A DNA stretch of 64,000 bases, from the NCBI GenBank assembly GCA_030544215.1, contig JARZZO010000011.1:4078001-4142000 (forward strand), read 5' to 3'. The notes under the pieces were generated by a model, which worked only from the letters and a program-made list of their open reading frames with translations, was not told the origin of the DNA and ran no database searches. A program made the translations under genes and the position numbers. Source of the DNA: Zantedeschia hybrid cultivar (lineage: Eukaryota; Streptophyta; Magnoliopsida; Alismatales; Araceae). Below, piece after piece: positions 1 to 13,400 of the stretch; the stretch's first letter is position 1; the number at the start of each line of letters is the position of its first letter.

Positions 1-262
1 TGATCACATAACTAAGGGGATAATCTTGAAGTTACATCTATGCCCTAACATGACATACACTAGAACATTTTAACTATTAATTTTGAGCTTTCAGAACCTA
101 GCACCTTTAGGCAACAATTGAACAGGCAATTTGAATACATTTGTGAATAGCGCTGAATGCATCTTTCACAAGCTAATTAGGTTGGATTTTCACACAACGC
201 AAGGGCTAGGTCACTTTCCTACAGTGCAATTAAATAGGCAACATGGTTGCAGGAATACTAAC

Positions 263-371
263 CATAATGCTTGATCCGTTCTCCTTCAGTGTTGGAGTTG
301 TTTCTACTGTTGTGCCATTGGTAACGTTATCATCTGAAATATTCTCCACTGGAGAGTTCATAAGAGAGGAT
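263..371 (-). CDS. SAC phosphatase exon 15 (last exon seen)
   Basis: Codes for [20 protein letters not shown] then [17 protein letters not shown]. The acceptor is TTGTGCAG and the donor GTTAGT at 262, phase 0. No further exon could be placed in 1-262, so the terminal exon or exons lie outside. Confidence 0.75.
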
Positions 372-3300
372 CTGCACAAAAGGGAAGGCCTTAAGTTTTA
401 AGAAATCAAATGCAATCTTTTCACCACAAAGAAATATCCTATCTAGGGTATGACCAAAGCTGCAGCCACATTCCATTTTGCAAATTTATTCCTACTTCTC
501 TGCTCTACTGGTCTACGGGTGCATGCCACTAATAGAGACACACGAACAAAGAAACCACTCTAAATAGTAAGTTATGGATGTCAAACACTTGAACTAATAA
601 TATAGAATCATGTCACCCTAAGGAGTTGCAGCCCCACAAAAAAGGTGCAGAATAATCAAAATTCTGAAAGCACTCAGAATCCAAGTTTCATCAAGAAGAA
701 ACCTAAAAAGGCAGATTGTTACCTATCATAAATTTCCTCTTCGCATGAGTTCCCAGAAGATGACAGGCAATCAAAATCTAGAAAGTTTGAACAACTTGAT
801 GGATCAGCTCTATATCCATTCAAAACAAAATGCGCAGTATCTGTGTAAAGTTGCCTGCAGACAAGCGGGGGGCTATATCTACAAAGGATAACCAAACCAT
901 GTAAGCCAGTGAAAAAAGTGAAAACAACGCAAAAACTAACTAGAATTTAAACAGAGGAGAAAATGTTTTGGAATGCCTCTGCTTTTATGGAGACAAACAA
1001 AATGAAATGGCACAGAGATAATAACTCACCGGGAATAAGATACATTACTTTCACAGGTTGAGATTTCTGGAGTTGAATCAGAATGGCGCCTGGCACCTCC
1101 CACTGACATTCTGTCCGGCAATGCTGAGTCAATGAGTTTCTTCTGTCCACTATGGGTGCTCAATACAGGTGTGCAGCTTTCACATATAATATTGCCATCT
1201 GAAAGGGATCTTTCGAAAAATGACCTAACAACGTAAGATTCAAACTGTTATCAAGGAAACAAATGGCCTCAACATGGATAGAATGGCGCTAAGTCAATAG
1301 AAAACGTAAGCACATTGAACAATGCAAAACAAAGTGAATAGCTAAGCTTTCTGTTAGCATTGTGTATTCAAACCAATCTTATATGGATTTCCCTTTTGCC
1401 CTTACAAGTGCAAATTAAGTTTACACAAATGTAAACACTACACTGCAAAAGATAGGTAGGCAACATGCAGAATAGATGATGATCACAAAAGGATACAAAG
1501 TGATAATTATGGGAACAAATGAAAAGATGGTGCAGAAATGACAAACACAAGTATGTCAAAGGTGGTTGGTCCATCGAGAATAAAGCTGTGCATTCTTTGT
1601 TAATGTATATTCTCTAGCATTCTAATCTTTTCATTTTTCTTACATTTTGCTTATTTACTTAAATTTTCACTATGGCTGACCCGTAATAGGATCACAACCT
1701 GGAGTAAAATGGAAGTGGAAGTGGGTGTGGTTCGAAGGGTCAATGGTTTTTTTAGTGTTTTTTACTTATAGGAGCAATTATGGAAAAATAGTATGTGTAT
1801 TTTTTGTTGGAAGTTCATAATTATATTTGTTGATATTTAAGGAGTTATTTGAAAATACTATTGTACTTATGGACTTTATATATGAATTTCAAATAAGCGA
1901 TTTTACATAGAATTATACTACAGTAAGTATAATTTTTTTCTAAGTTTATAAATGTGTTGAGGATATTTATATAATAAAAATTTCTTTTATTGGATGGTTT
2001 GTTTTTGATGAAGTATCTTTATACTCTTACAGAAATAATTATGGTCATTTTATGATCTCCTCATCTTTTTTAAATTTAATAAAGTATGCCTATACTCATG
2101 CAGAAACTATTACTGTCATTTTATAATCCCCTCCTTTTTTTCCATTTCCTCCTGAGCCCTAACCTTCATTTGAAAGGTTGAGAAAAGCATTGAGACTGGT
2201 CTGGCATGCAATCTCCATTCCATCTCAATGATGTGCCACTGCCGCCAGAGCCCTTACATGACATTGTCCTCCCCACACTGCCTGCATGGTGTCAATGTTA
2301 CCACTTCCATGCTTGCTCACCAGCATGGTCTGTCATAGCTGCCGAGCTTTCTTCTGCTGGATGTGCAGGTTTCTTCACCCATTTTCTTTCTCTGCTTCCT
2401 CGACCTCCTCTTTTTCGTTCCCAAACATTAGGAGAACACACTTCTAAGTGAATCCACTCTAATGGGTAGATTCCTGCTCCCAGAGTGGGATTGACAACTC
2501 GGGTGATTAAATCCTGCTTCAAAAGGTGGGGCATGCCAGATTTGCAGAATCACTAACTGAATTGCCTTTTGCCAGTCTTGTCCCAAGTGGACATCTCCAC
2601 TCTGCTCTGCAGAGAACTTTAAGCCCCCTCCTCCTGAACATAAGGTGAGCTCTATGCAGCGACAAGGGGAGTCGTCTAGCTGTCCTTGCACTGTTCTCCA
2701 CTGCCTATCATTATCATACATCATCATCCATGCCCTTGACTAGAAGGGAAGCAAAGTAGAAAGGTGAAGGAGAAAAGACATAAGAAAAAATTATAAAAGT
2801 TAAAATTAAAGTTTCATAATAGTATAATTGGCCATCAACTGAAACTTTGGCTGCTTTTTTGATGATATTATGATATTGAAATGCTTAATCTACCTCACTA
2901 AAGAGAAGTCCCAAAACTGATGCAAAGAAGCGTTTGAATTCTGGGGCTTTTCATAAATTAAAATAAACTAAACCTAATTGAGTACAACAGTGCATGCAGG
3001 CATGCAATTGAACACAGGTATCCCTTAGATGAGTTGACAGATTACATTTCACATTTTGAGAACTTTGTCACAAATTAAGCAAATAGTCTAATTGGCATTC
3101 ATCTAGGCATAATGAAATCCAGTATACTTTCAACCTTTTGGACCATTCACATCTCACTTTAACCATCAAGAAGATCTGAATCTCAAGTTGAACATCAACC
3201 AAGAAAGAACATATATATATATATATATATATAAACCACAATCTACTAAAGATAGATAACAATAGAAATTCCCTTGTTGCTTTGGGGAACATACTGAAGC

Positions 3301-6300
3301 AACAAGAATAACAAGAAGCAGCATGTTAGACAATCTTGGACGCAAGGGTGCCATATTAGTGCCAATGACTCCTCACAAACTCCTATATGACCATATGAGA
3401 CAGTCAATAAAGTAACAGGAGCCACAACTGGTATCTCATTTCTTTTTCCTTTTTTGAGATGAGATAGTACTTGTGGAAACCCCGGCTGGGTCTTGGGGCA
3501 GCTCCCAGTCCATATGACCAGCCACAGCTCGTGTAAGCCCCCAGGCCAGGCCATGACCTCAGTGAAAGAGTTGTCAGCACAACATGGTTGTGAAGAATTC
3601 CATCATTAATGATGATGAGCCTTCCTCTCACTATTCACGTAGGTACCACTAGCACAAAGAATACATCACGGTACATGCAACTATGAATCTTTCATCATTA
3701 TCACATTCATAAATGCTAGATATCCTTGCAATGAATGTCATAACTCCCTTTTTTTAAAACATATCGTATATGTTCTTATCCTTTCTGGATCTTGATATTT
3801 ACCTCATTTCTCTGATTGTCCTTATTCTCACAAATTTTCAATTTTTTTTTGTCTTATTCCAGTTTCCCAATTATTTTCATTATTTTCCCCTTTTTTTTTA
3901 TTCAATCAGTCATTGGCCTTTCTTCCCTGAGATGATTGGAATAGTCCATCCGATTATGATATGAATCAGGCCATGACCAACCTAGCAAATCTAGGGTCCA
4001 ATTCATCTTGGAATCTGCATCAGCAAATATATCGCTTAGATGTCTTAAGGGCAGTCTGCATGCCATGAGAAGATATAACAAGCCAAAATGCCTACAAACC
4101 ACATTTATTTATGGTCTGACAGTCAATCAAAGATGATACATTGATGCAATCCAACTTTACATGGTGAGTAAAACATCAAGAGTATTTTAATGTTAAGAGA
4201 AACCACCTTGCAAGAAAAAAAATCAAATTTAAGAGAAACCAGCAGCTATAGTTGGACATATCAAATATAAAGGGGCAGCTTCGGAGAAATGCTGCTCTTA
4301 ACTAGATCACATGGGAAAAACATTGATCATGGTTATTAGGTTTTCGTCAAACCATAATATATCAGCAATATGTGGCCAAAGGCTGTAAGAATGGATGCTT
4401 TTTTGATAAAATGAAATTAGCACATAGTATATCTAATCTAGTATATCTAATCAACTGCTATGATTTTTCTGAATAACATGCAGCCAGTACCAATTCTAAT
4501 GAACACTCAGGTACATCCTTGGACATTAAAAAAGAAAAATCATGGGAGGACATTTGACTTTGCATAGCCATAGTATATCTAATCAACTGCTATGATTTTT
4601 CTGAATAACATGCAGCAATTACCAAATCTAATGAACACTCAAGTACATCCTCAGAGATTTAAAAAAAAAAAAAAAAATCATGGGAGGACATTTGACTTTG
4701 CATAGCCGATTCAGGGCACACCTTGCATGACGCTAAAAGAAATCTTACAACTGAAAATCATCACTTAAAATGTGATTACCTTGACTTCTCATCAGCATAG
4801 TCATGACCTCTACCAAGGCTGTAATCCAGCTCCCAAAGTGAACATTTATCTTCTTGAGGTTCAAAGTAGCCTAGGAAACTGCACACAGAGACCGGAGAAA
4901 CAAATGAACAAAGACAAGTGTTTGACATAGTTTGGGCACAATGGGCAAAGACAACTAGAAGAAAGTAAATTGGGTATTCTGGGTGAAATGGGCAAATGCA
5001 ATTAACAACGTTATAGGAGAAGAAAACATAGACGTACACATTTATTGCATTTTGTTTTTCAGCATCCATATAAGCATTGCTGTAATAACGTTGCAGTGTC
5101 CTGAAGAATTCCTGAGACTGGATGGTGGCTTTCCATTGACCTCTTCTTTCACAGAATATCTAGTCAAGCATTTAAAATATAATCACAGAGGATATGCAGG
5201 CATCACAAAACTTGTCAAAATCAGAAAAGAAATATCACAGAAGCAGATGGAAAGAAAAGAAAAAAATATTGTTCATATACGCCTCCACAAAGCCTCATCC
5301 CATGAGTCTCTAAAGAACATAGAGATATGTCCATAGTCTACAAAAGAAAGGTCTGCAAGTAAAAATGTCTCACAACTGAAAGTGGGGATTTCAAATTGGC
5401 CAGACTGTTTAATCCCATTATGGTATTATGACCAAGATGTCTGATAATGCCCATCTTTTGAAATTAAATTTCAGAGCTCACACCTGGCCAAATGTGAAGA
5501 CATGTTGCAACACTGGAGGATATGAAAGCTCCAATTTTAAAAAAGAATATACAATCTGTTAATGAATCCTGCATGATCATTTTTTTTTGGCTTATTAACC
5601 ACAATTGTTTTTAAAAAACTTCACTTCCACCATTGGGCATCTTCCTTGGTGGAGGTGGCCCACTTGGATCTGCGGCAGTAGTGGCTCCATGACGGGGGCG
5701 AACAAAGGAAGAAGTTGGAGAGACTACCGGCATTGCACCGACAGTAAAGAGGCCTCCGTGTCGCACCGGCAGCTTGGGCATCACACCCGGCTCCGTCGCA
5801 GGGCAAATTTGACCCCGTCATAGGGTCGTCTTCTCCGTCGCAAAGAGAAGCACCAGAAATTAATCAAAATTCGTACTAAAATTCATCCATAAATTAAAAA
5901 GAGACTATACATCCATATATATAATGTTTAGGGATCTTTCTGACTCAAACTTGACTACTTAACTCGAAGACGGACTCAAACATTCCCAACTAGATAATTA
6001 TTGCGAAAATTCGCACTATTTTTTAAAAAAAAATAAAAAAAATACACCTAAAATTCAGAAAAATAAAAAAATGTTAAACAAGCTCCAAATGGGCCAAATA
6101 AAATAACTATGGACTCATCTAAAAAACACTCTACACTTCAGACGGGCTTTGGGAAGCGCTTCTAAGCATAAAAAACTGGTGTTGGTCTCGGATTCCCATC
6201 ATTCTCCCCTAGTTCGAAAAAACTCGTCCTCGTCCACGAGGATATGATGAGAGCAGCCAAGCGAGGAAGCACAACTGATGTTGCTGAGATCACCATGTAG

Positions 6301-7431
6301 AGGAGAGCTTCGTCCCGACGTGGAAGGTGTGCCTCAATATCGCTCTATATTTGGTAAAAATCACTCTGGCCAATAGTGTCTTGAACAATCTTCGGCTGAT
6401 CGACCACTTCTATGATTGTCTCTTCCTTCTTCGGCTCATTCTACTCAGCCATGAATATGGAAGTAGCTGCGAAATAGATTTCAAGAGTCACATTTAACAT
6501 CTTGGACTCAACCTCTTCAAAATACTCATCCGTGAGTGCTGGATCGGCTTCATAATGTATCTCTTTCATTTTTTTTTCATACTCCTCGATCAACATTGGG
6601 TCAGCCTCTAAACTACATCTTCACTTGGATTTTCATGTTCATCGATCAATACCGGTATTAGCATCAACTACCTCCCTTTTTCTAGAAAGTAGACTCTTAA
6701 GTTTATTTTGCTATGCTATGCACTCTGGATCTTCCCTTGGCGGAACCCAATCCATGCTTAAATAACATGTGGCCATCGTCTCAGGAAACAAGCAACGTAG
6801 GTAGAAGTGTTTGGAAGTTGGCACGCAAATTAAGGCAATTGACGGGGGCCTCCAAATGCGCAAATGGACGTCTGCAGATCGCATGCAAGAACAACACGTA
6901 GAATGATGCTGGTGGATGGGACACTGGACGAGATCCTCGCTACAAGGATGCCACCAATGCGATTAGAGCGCAAAATAGAACATAGAGGTGCCCTTACGCG
7001 ATCGACGTGGCCGTTGAAGGTGGGTATGCAAAATGAGGCGCAGTTGGGGCAGCAACATGCTAGAAAGAGGTTGGTCTCGTCAAGACGGATCCAATGACGC
7101 AGATGGTACGCAAATCAGAGTTCAGAGGACTCTCAAGCGGTGGCGATGCAATTGGTGAACGTAGTGCACCACATGGTGCAGACCAGGTTGGACCCTGGCT
7201 TAAGGCTAACTGGGCCCTGGCTCGGACTAGGGTGGAACCAGGTGGCTCATACAACTTAGGATCAAGATCAGGACCCCTGGTGCGAACCTGGCTTGGACTA
7301 GGGCTGGAGTGGGATCGGTGGGTCCTGATCTGGTTCGGACCAGACCGAGTCAAACTTGCTTGACCAGGTTCCAAATTAAAGGGGCACAACCCTTTCTTTC
7401 TTCCCTCCCTTCCCCCCTCCATCTGAACCTT

Positions 7432-7481
<50 letters not shown>

Positions 7482-10400
7482 AGACCGAGTGGGGTACAAA
7501 AACTGTGCGGCACTGTTCATGGAACATTGTCGTGTATAGTACCGATTTTTTTTTTGGTGAAGAAAGGGAGAGGGAAGAGCGATAGGTGCTGGGGTTATGG
7601 TGGGTAACCGTAGCAAGAACAGTGCCCGCACAATAACGGCAAGAGAGAGAGAGAGAGGGGAGGATGCGACAACAGTGGTGGCAAGTGGCAATGGAGCGAC
7701 GGCGAGGTGAAAATCGACATTGGGCTTTGATAACAAATTTGATGGGGGATAGAAGAGAAAGAAGGGGGCTAGAGAGATTGCCGGCGTTGCACCGACAGTG
7801 GGGAGGACTCTGATGTCACACCGGCGACAAGAGCGTTGCACCCGGCCCCGTCGCAGGGTAGATTTGACCCTGTCGCAAGATCGTCTTCTCCGTCACAGAA
7901 AATAATATATCAGAAATTAATCGAAATTCGTACTAAAATTCATCCATAAATTAAAAAGAGACTACACATCCATATATATAATGTTTAAGGACCTTTTTGA
8001 CTCAAACTTTACTACCTACTGTTTGCGCGAAGATTTTTTCTAACCTTCGTCGGGACCTGACCTAGACATATCCCTCCTCCTATGTCGGATTATTCGGAAA
8101 TCCATTTTTTTTGTTTATCTAGAGGAATTAAGGTCGGCTATATTTTTTTTTATCGGATTATGAGAGCTTGGGATTAACCCTCAGGGAATCCGGGACTTCG
8201 AATCAAGCGAAGATTCGAGTATATGACCTCTCTCCACTGACCTCAGTCAGTGTTAATTACGCTGAGCGACTGCTCGGCAACCCTTGATTAACCGTCCGTA
8301 TGATGCCCTTAATCATACAAAGCTACCACTATAGAAAGCGCATGCATATGCAGATGAAAGTATATTTTAAGTTGGATCCTTAACCCCACCCTGGTTCGGA
8401 GACAATTTTTTATGTGATTTGGGATTGACTCCCGGTTATTAAGATTGGTTCCAATTTCGGAGGATTAATTCCAACTTGTGCGGATTGATTCCTGATTTTT
8501 AGCCTTACAGGGACTTTTTTGTAATTTTACACCTTGGGGGTCTTTTTATGTAATTATGGGCGCCTTGCGAGAGCATGACAATTTGTAAGTATATGTGGGG
8601 TGGATTTTAAAAGGTTCTACACTCTATGGGGGTTATGAAATCAATTTTAAAGGTATGAGGGGTTTTTTTTGTAATTTTCCCTTGAACTGGGTTATCAAGT
8701 TTTAAGGTTTGATATTGAGGATATTGGTGAAGGATTTCACTCATAATCTGATTTTTAGGGCTTTCGGGGTTATATATGTAAATATTACACCTAGGGGTAT
8801 TTTGGTAATTTTATATTCATGTATTGTGTTCCTCATGAACAGTTTATGTTCTTTCAGATTTTTACTTTCTGATTTCTTACTGTTTTTTTTTGTTCATTTT
8901 TATGATTTATTTAATTAATTTATTTAATTAATTAATTAATTATTCATATGAGGTTATCTGGATTTATTATAATTTATCACAGATTTTTACTGTTTTCTTA
9001 TGGTTTTTCCTAATTTTTATTAGTTTTTCCTGATTTTTTAATTGATTTCCCGAATTTTCATCAATTAATTAATTGTTAATTATAAATTACCTTTTTGGGT
9101 TTAGTTATAATTTTTATGCAATTTTCTGAATTCATATTTTATTTGTTTAAGGGGTGAGGTTAGGAGTTAGGTTGAAGGTGCATTCAAATTTTTAGCTTTA
9201 GAAAACTATATGCATATGTATATTATTGAAAATATGATAATTATAAAATTTAAATGACACACACATGGGCGCAGAATCAATTCGGCAGCATTTCGCCTTA
9301 TGATAAGACCGTTTTACAAATAAAATTCGGCAGAGCTTCCCCTTAGGATAGAACCTTAGGAGAGAGCTCTCCGGGACGAAAAGAACTCCCCAAAAAAAAC
9401 GCAGCAAATTCGGGTTAGAAAACCCGAATTTGGTCTTCAAGCAGCACCCTCTCTCACAAATTTCACACTTAAATTTTGAGGCTAAGTGTGAATGCCTTGT
9501 TGTGCATATGTGTATATGCCTCTCTGTGTGTCCTTAATTGGGGACCCTTGGGGTCCTATTTATAGGCCCAATTTTAGGCCCGGTGGGGGGAGCCACCGGA
9601 TGGAGCAAGGTGGGGGGAGCCACCGGTTGGAGCCTCTTTCTTCCCCATTTTCATTTTTTTTTTATTCCCCATTGGCCAATGGATGGCAAGAGGGGGTGAG
9701 AGAGAGCAAGCAAAAGAGGGAGAGAGGGGGGAAAGGTGGGCACCCCCACCGGTTCCAACCGGTGGGGGGAATGGCCACCGGCCATTGACCCTCCCACCGG
9801 TTGGGAACAGGTGGGGGGATCTCCCCACCGGTTTCCCAAAACCGGTGGGGGGGTGTTCCCCTCCCCACTTCCTCCTTTTTGCTGCCTTTTTGGGACACAT
9901 TTAATGGGGTTTTGATTTCAGATTTTGGGGGTTTGGGTTTGGGCCAATGTGAAAGGGGTTTAACCCCATTAATTCCAATTTTGGCTCCCATGTGAAAGGG
10001 GTTTAGGAGGGTTCTTGTATGGGATTCTTAACCCATGTGAATGGGGTTAAGATCCCCCATTTAATTCCCCTCCTTTAATTTAATCCCCCACCCCCCTTTT
10101 TTTTGAATTTTTAAAATCTGAACAGAGAGAGAAAGGAGGGAGATCCTCCTCCCCCCCCACCGGTTTCCCAAGGGGGAAACCGGTGGGGGGGGAGGAGGAT
10201 CTCCCTCCTTTCTCTCTCTGTTCAGATTTTAAAAATTCAAAAAAAAGGGGGGTGGGGGATTAAGAACCGGTGGGGGGGGTTCCCAACCGGTGGGGGCTCC
10301 CCCCACCGGTTTCTCCTCTCTCTCTCCTCCCTCCTCTTTGCCTATTTAAATAAGGGGGAGTGAGAGAGAGGGGTCCACCCTCTTTTCTTGCCATTTTGGG

Positions 10401-13400
10401 AAATTTTGGAGATCTCTCCCCCCTTTTGGCAGATTTAGGCCCCCTTTGTGGGCTGGTTTTGGGCCCACTCAAGCTCCTTATTGGGCTTTTTATTGGGCCA
10501 CCCATTGGACCATCTATTGGGCCTCTTTCCCTTGCCATTGAGTCCTCATTTGGGACTATTTTAGGCAGGTTTGGAGGTCATTTTTCCCCCATTTCGGGAC
10601 TGGTTTTGGCCTATCCCGGGCCAGATTTAGGCCTGTTAGAGGTGCCTATTGGGCCTCTCCCTTGGGCCATTTATTGGGCCTAACTTCCCCGACACCGGGT
10701 CTCCGTTCCGGGACTGATTTGGGTAAGTCCCCAAACTGATTTTCTTTATTCCGGGACAGATTTCAGCCCATTTTTGGGACTGAACTTGGGCCCATTTGGG
10801 GGCTTATTGGGCCTCATCTTGACCCTACCCATAGGGCTGCTTATTGGGCCTATCTCCCCCACTATTGGGCCTCCATTTCGGGGCCATTTTGGGGGAGTTC
10901 TAGGACTGATTTTCTCTCATTTCGGGACAGATTTTGGTCCATTTTGGGACTAATTTTGACCCTTGTTTCGCAGCGTTCGGGATTCCATCTATCGCTGCAT
11001 TTGGGGTCTCCTATCGGGTCCCATTATCGAGCATTGCAAGGGCGGTTCGGGAGCTGATTTCGGGAGCCGAAGCAAGCGACTTGGGGCTGCCTCAGGCTCC
11101 TAAAAAAAATTCTGACTAAGGCCTTCGTGGCCTAGGTACGTCTTTTACCCCGCTGCCCTCGTAATGCGAATCCGTGGTTCCTTATGGATTTCTAGTATTC
11201 GCCTATATTATAGGCGTGCATTTTATTTTACCTGACATGGTCCTTTATGAACGTATTGTCATGCTCATGCGTGTGTATTCTCCCACGGGAATTTCGCATC
11301 GACGCGAACATGTGTCGCATATGTATACTCATACAATGCAAATCTGCATATCTGTATATGAGATTTTTTTTTTGGGTTCAACACCTACCTAACACCAAGA
11401 CAGATTCAAACATCCAATAACTAGATAATTATTGTGAAAATTCACACTAAAAATCTCTGAAAAATAGAAAAATACACATAAAATTTTTAAAAAATAAAAA
11501 ACATGTTAAATGGGCTCCAAATGGGCCAAATAAAATAATTATGGACTCATCTAGAAAATATTCTACACTTCGAGAAGCTTTGGAAAACTTGTCAACACAA
11601 CAAAACTAGTGTTGGTCTCGGATTCCCATCACTCCAAGCTACGCCAATGTAGGTGCAGGTGGGTCTTTGCAGGGCCTATCTTCCTGAGGACATGTCTTGG
11701 GGTCATTCCTCTAGCATCGGGGCTTGGAGTTACAGATGGAGATTTCAGCAGCTTCAATTAGCTGGCAACTTCTTCCTCATTGGTGCTTGTGGTGGACATG
11801 AAAGTGGACCCATACAACAGTGTTATCAATCCGTCCTTGGCGAACAACGTTTCGTGCAACTGGATTCAAGATCTTGATTGCCTCACTTTCACAGATGGGG
11901 GATATATCAATTCCTATTTAAGTGGCTCTCGGAGGGGTTAATGGAAGATTTGGAGCTTGGAGATGATTCGACATCTCCAACGCTTATTGGCTGGGCTTTT
12001 TGTTCTTGGTCGAGGAGCAGGGATTCCCTCTGGTGGGCTTAGGCACTAAAGTCACTACATGGTGGCAGATAGCTTATACTGAGTTTGTTAAGAATCATTA
12101 TTTATTATATGAGGCAAATTGATAGGGGACAAAGGCAAGGAATTCCGGATCGGATCGGGTCCCTGAATCGGGACCCGCCGATCCCGATCCGAATCGGGAT
12201 CGGATCGGCCGGAATCGGCCTGGATCGGCCAGAATCGGCCGGGATCGGCTGGAATCGGCCGAATCGGGACCTGCCGATCCCGATCCGAATCGGCCGATCC
12301 GGATCGGGATCGGCCGATTCTGCATTCCATGGACAAAGGAGGAAGAAGAAGCCTTGGGGAGACTACCGACGTCGCACCGGCAGTGGGGAGGCTTCCGGAG
12401 TCGCACCAGTGGCTTAGGCGTCACACCGAGCCCCGTTACAGGACAGATTCGACCCCATTGCAAGGTTTTTTTTTTCGTCGCAAAGAGAACACAAAAAAAT
12501 AACCCAAATTTGTACTAAAATTCATCCGTAATTTGAAAAAGAGTGTTTTCACTATTTAAAGAGAAAACAAACCCTAAGGACATCCTAAATTTGAGTCTAG
12601 ATCAAAATCATAGTCGTCAATTCTGTCCCGGTCCCTGTCCCGTTTTTCTACTAGGATGGGACGTCCCAGTGTCCCGGACAATTTCGGTGTCCCGTCCTGG
12701 GATTTTGTTCATACATATTCCAACAAAATAAAGTATATGTATACATAAAATAATATGAAAAATAATCATATAAACATGGAAATAAGACAAAATTAATGCA
12801 ACAAAGCATTTAGGATGGATTTGTGATGTTATAAAGGAGTATATTCATCGAATAAACCCCCTAAAATAAGTTTACAAAGAGCATAAGTGGTTAGGAAAAT
12901 CTCAGGTTAAAATACAAATTCTGGTTGAGATGGGCTGAGACAGGCCAGGACAGGCCGGGACAAGTCAGGACAAGCTGGGCCGGCCGACACAAAGTAGGAC
13001 AACAACTGGGACAGATGAGAAACTGTCCTGTCCCGTTTTCTTACCGGGATGGGACGTCCCGACCAGGACAGGGCGTCCCACCGGAACAAGCCGGGACAGG
13101 ATGAGATTGACTATTATGATCAAAATACCCCTAACCTAAAAAAATAGTGCAAAAATTGCACATAAAATTCTTGAATTTTTTTTAAAAATCACTAAATGGG
13201 CCAAATGAAGTGTCTATGGACTAAATTAAAAGTAAACTACGCATCAAACAATATCTAAACTATCTCCGAGCACAATGAAGCTGGAACGGCCCTTAGACGG
13301 CAATAAACACACTCCACCATGATGCGTTGGTCCTAGATCCCCATCATTCTCCTTTGGTTCGAGAAAACTCATCCTCGAGTTTTGTAGTATCGGAGGATCA

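Larger units (their letters stand above)
8020..11383. mobile_element. Solo LTR, 3.36 kb, inserted in the LTR of element A
   Basis: Begins TGTTTGCGCG and ends GGGTTCAACA (TGTT...AACA termini), with a perfect 5-bp TSD CCTAC at 8015-8019 and 11384-11388. Removing the insertion and one TSD restores the host LTR, as judged against the intact sister LTR at 5690-6201. Its two ends show no similarity to each other and there is no gag-pol, so a single long LTR left by LTR-LTR recombination is the simplest reading. LTRs this long are known in chromoviral and Tat-type plant Gypsy elements; lineage is not assigned. It contains plus-strand TATA-like sites near 9557 (TATTTATAGG) and 10340 (TATTTAAATA). Confidence 0.85.
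5690..11631 (-). mobile_element. LTR retrotransposon A, non-autonomous, minus orientation, interrupted by a solo LTR
   Basis: A complete element bounded by the 5-bp TSD CTCCA (5685-5689 and 11632-11636). The 3' LTR is 5690-6201 (512 bp). The 5' LTR is 7740-8019 plus 11389-11631, split by the solo LTR. LTR ends are TG(A)..GGGG and CCCATCA. On the minus strand a purine tract AGGGGAGAA abuts the 3' LTR, and a primer-binding-site-like TTATCAAAGCC follows the 5' LTR, resembling the initiator-Met tRNA site TGGTATCAGAGC. The 1.54-kb interior has no gag or pol ORF, so it is TRIM/LARD-like. It lies in SAC intron 10, in the same orientation as the gene. Confidence 0.9.

Noticed and set aside
10430..10683. 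107-codon Gly/Leu/Pro-rich ORF in the solo LTR
   Set aside because: It is a translation of a degenerate short-motif array with no domain.
12136..12331. GATCGG repeat cluster considered as a CRISPR-like or satellite array
   Set aside because: There are no regular spacers, the host is a plant, and terminal repeats with an 8-bp TSD mark it as a MITE.
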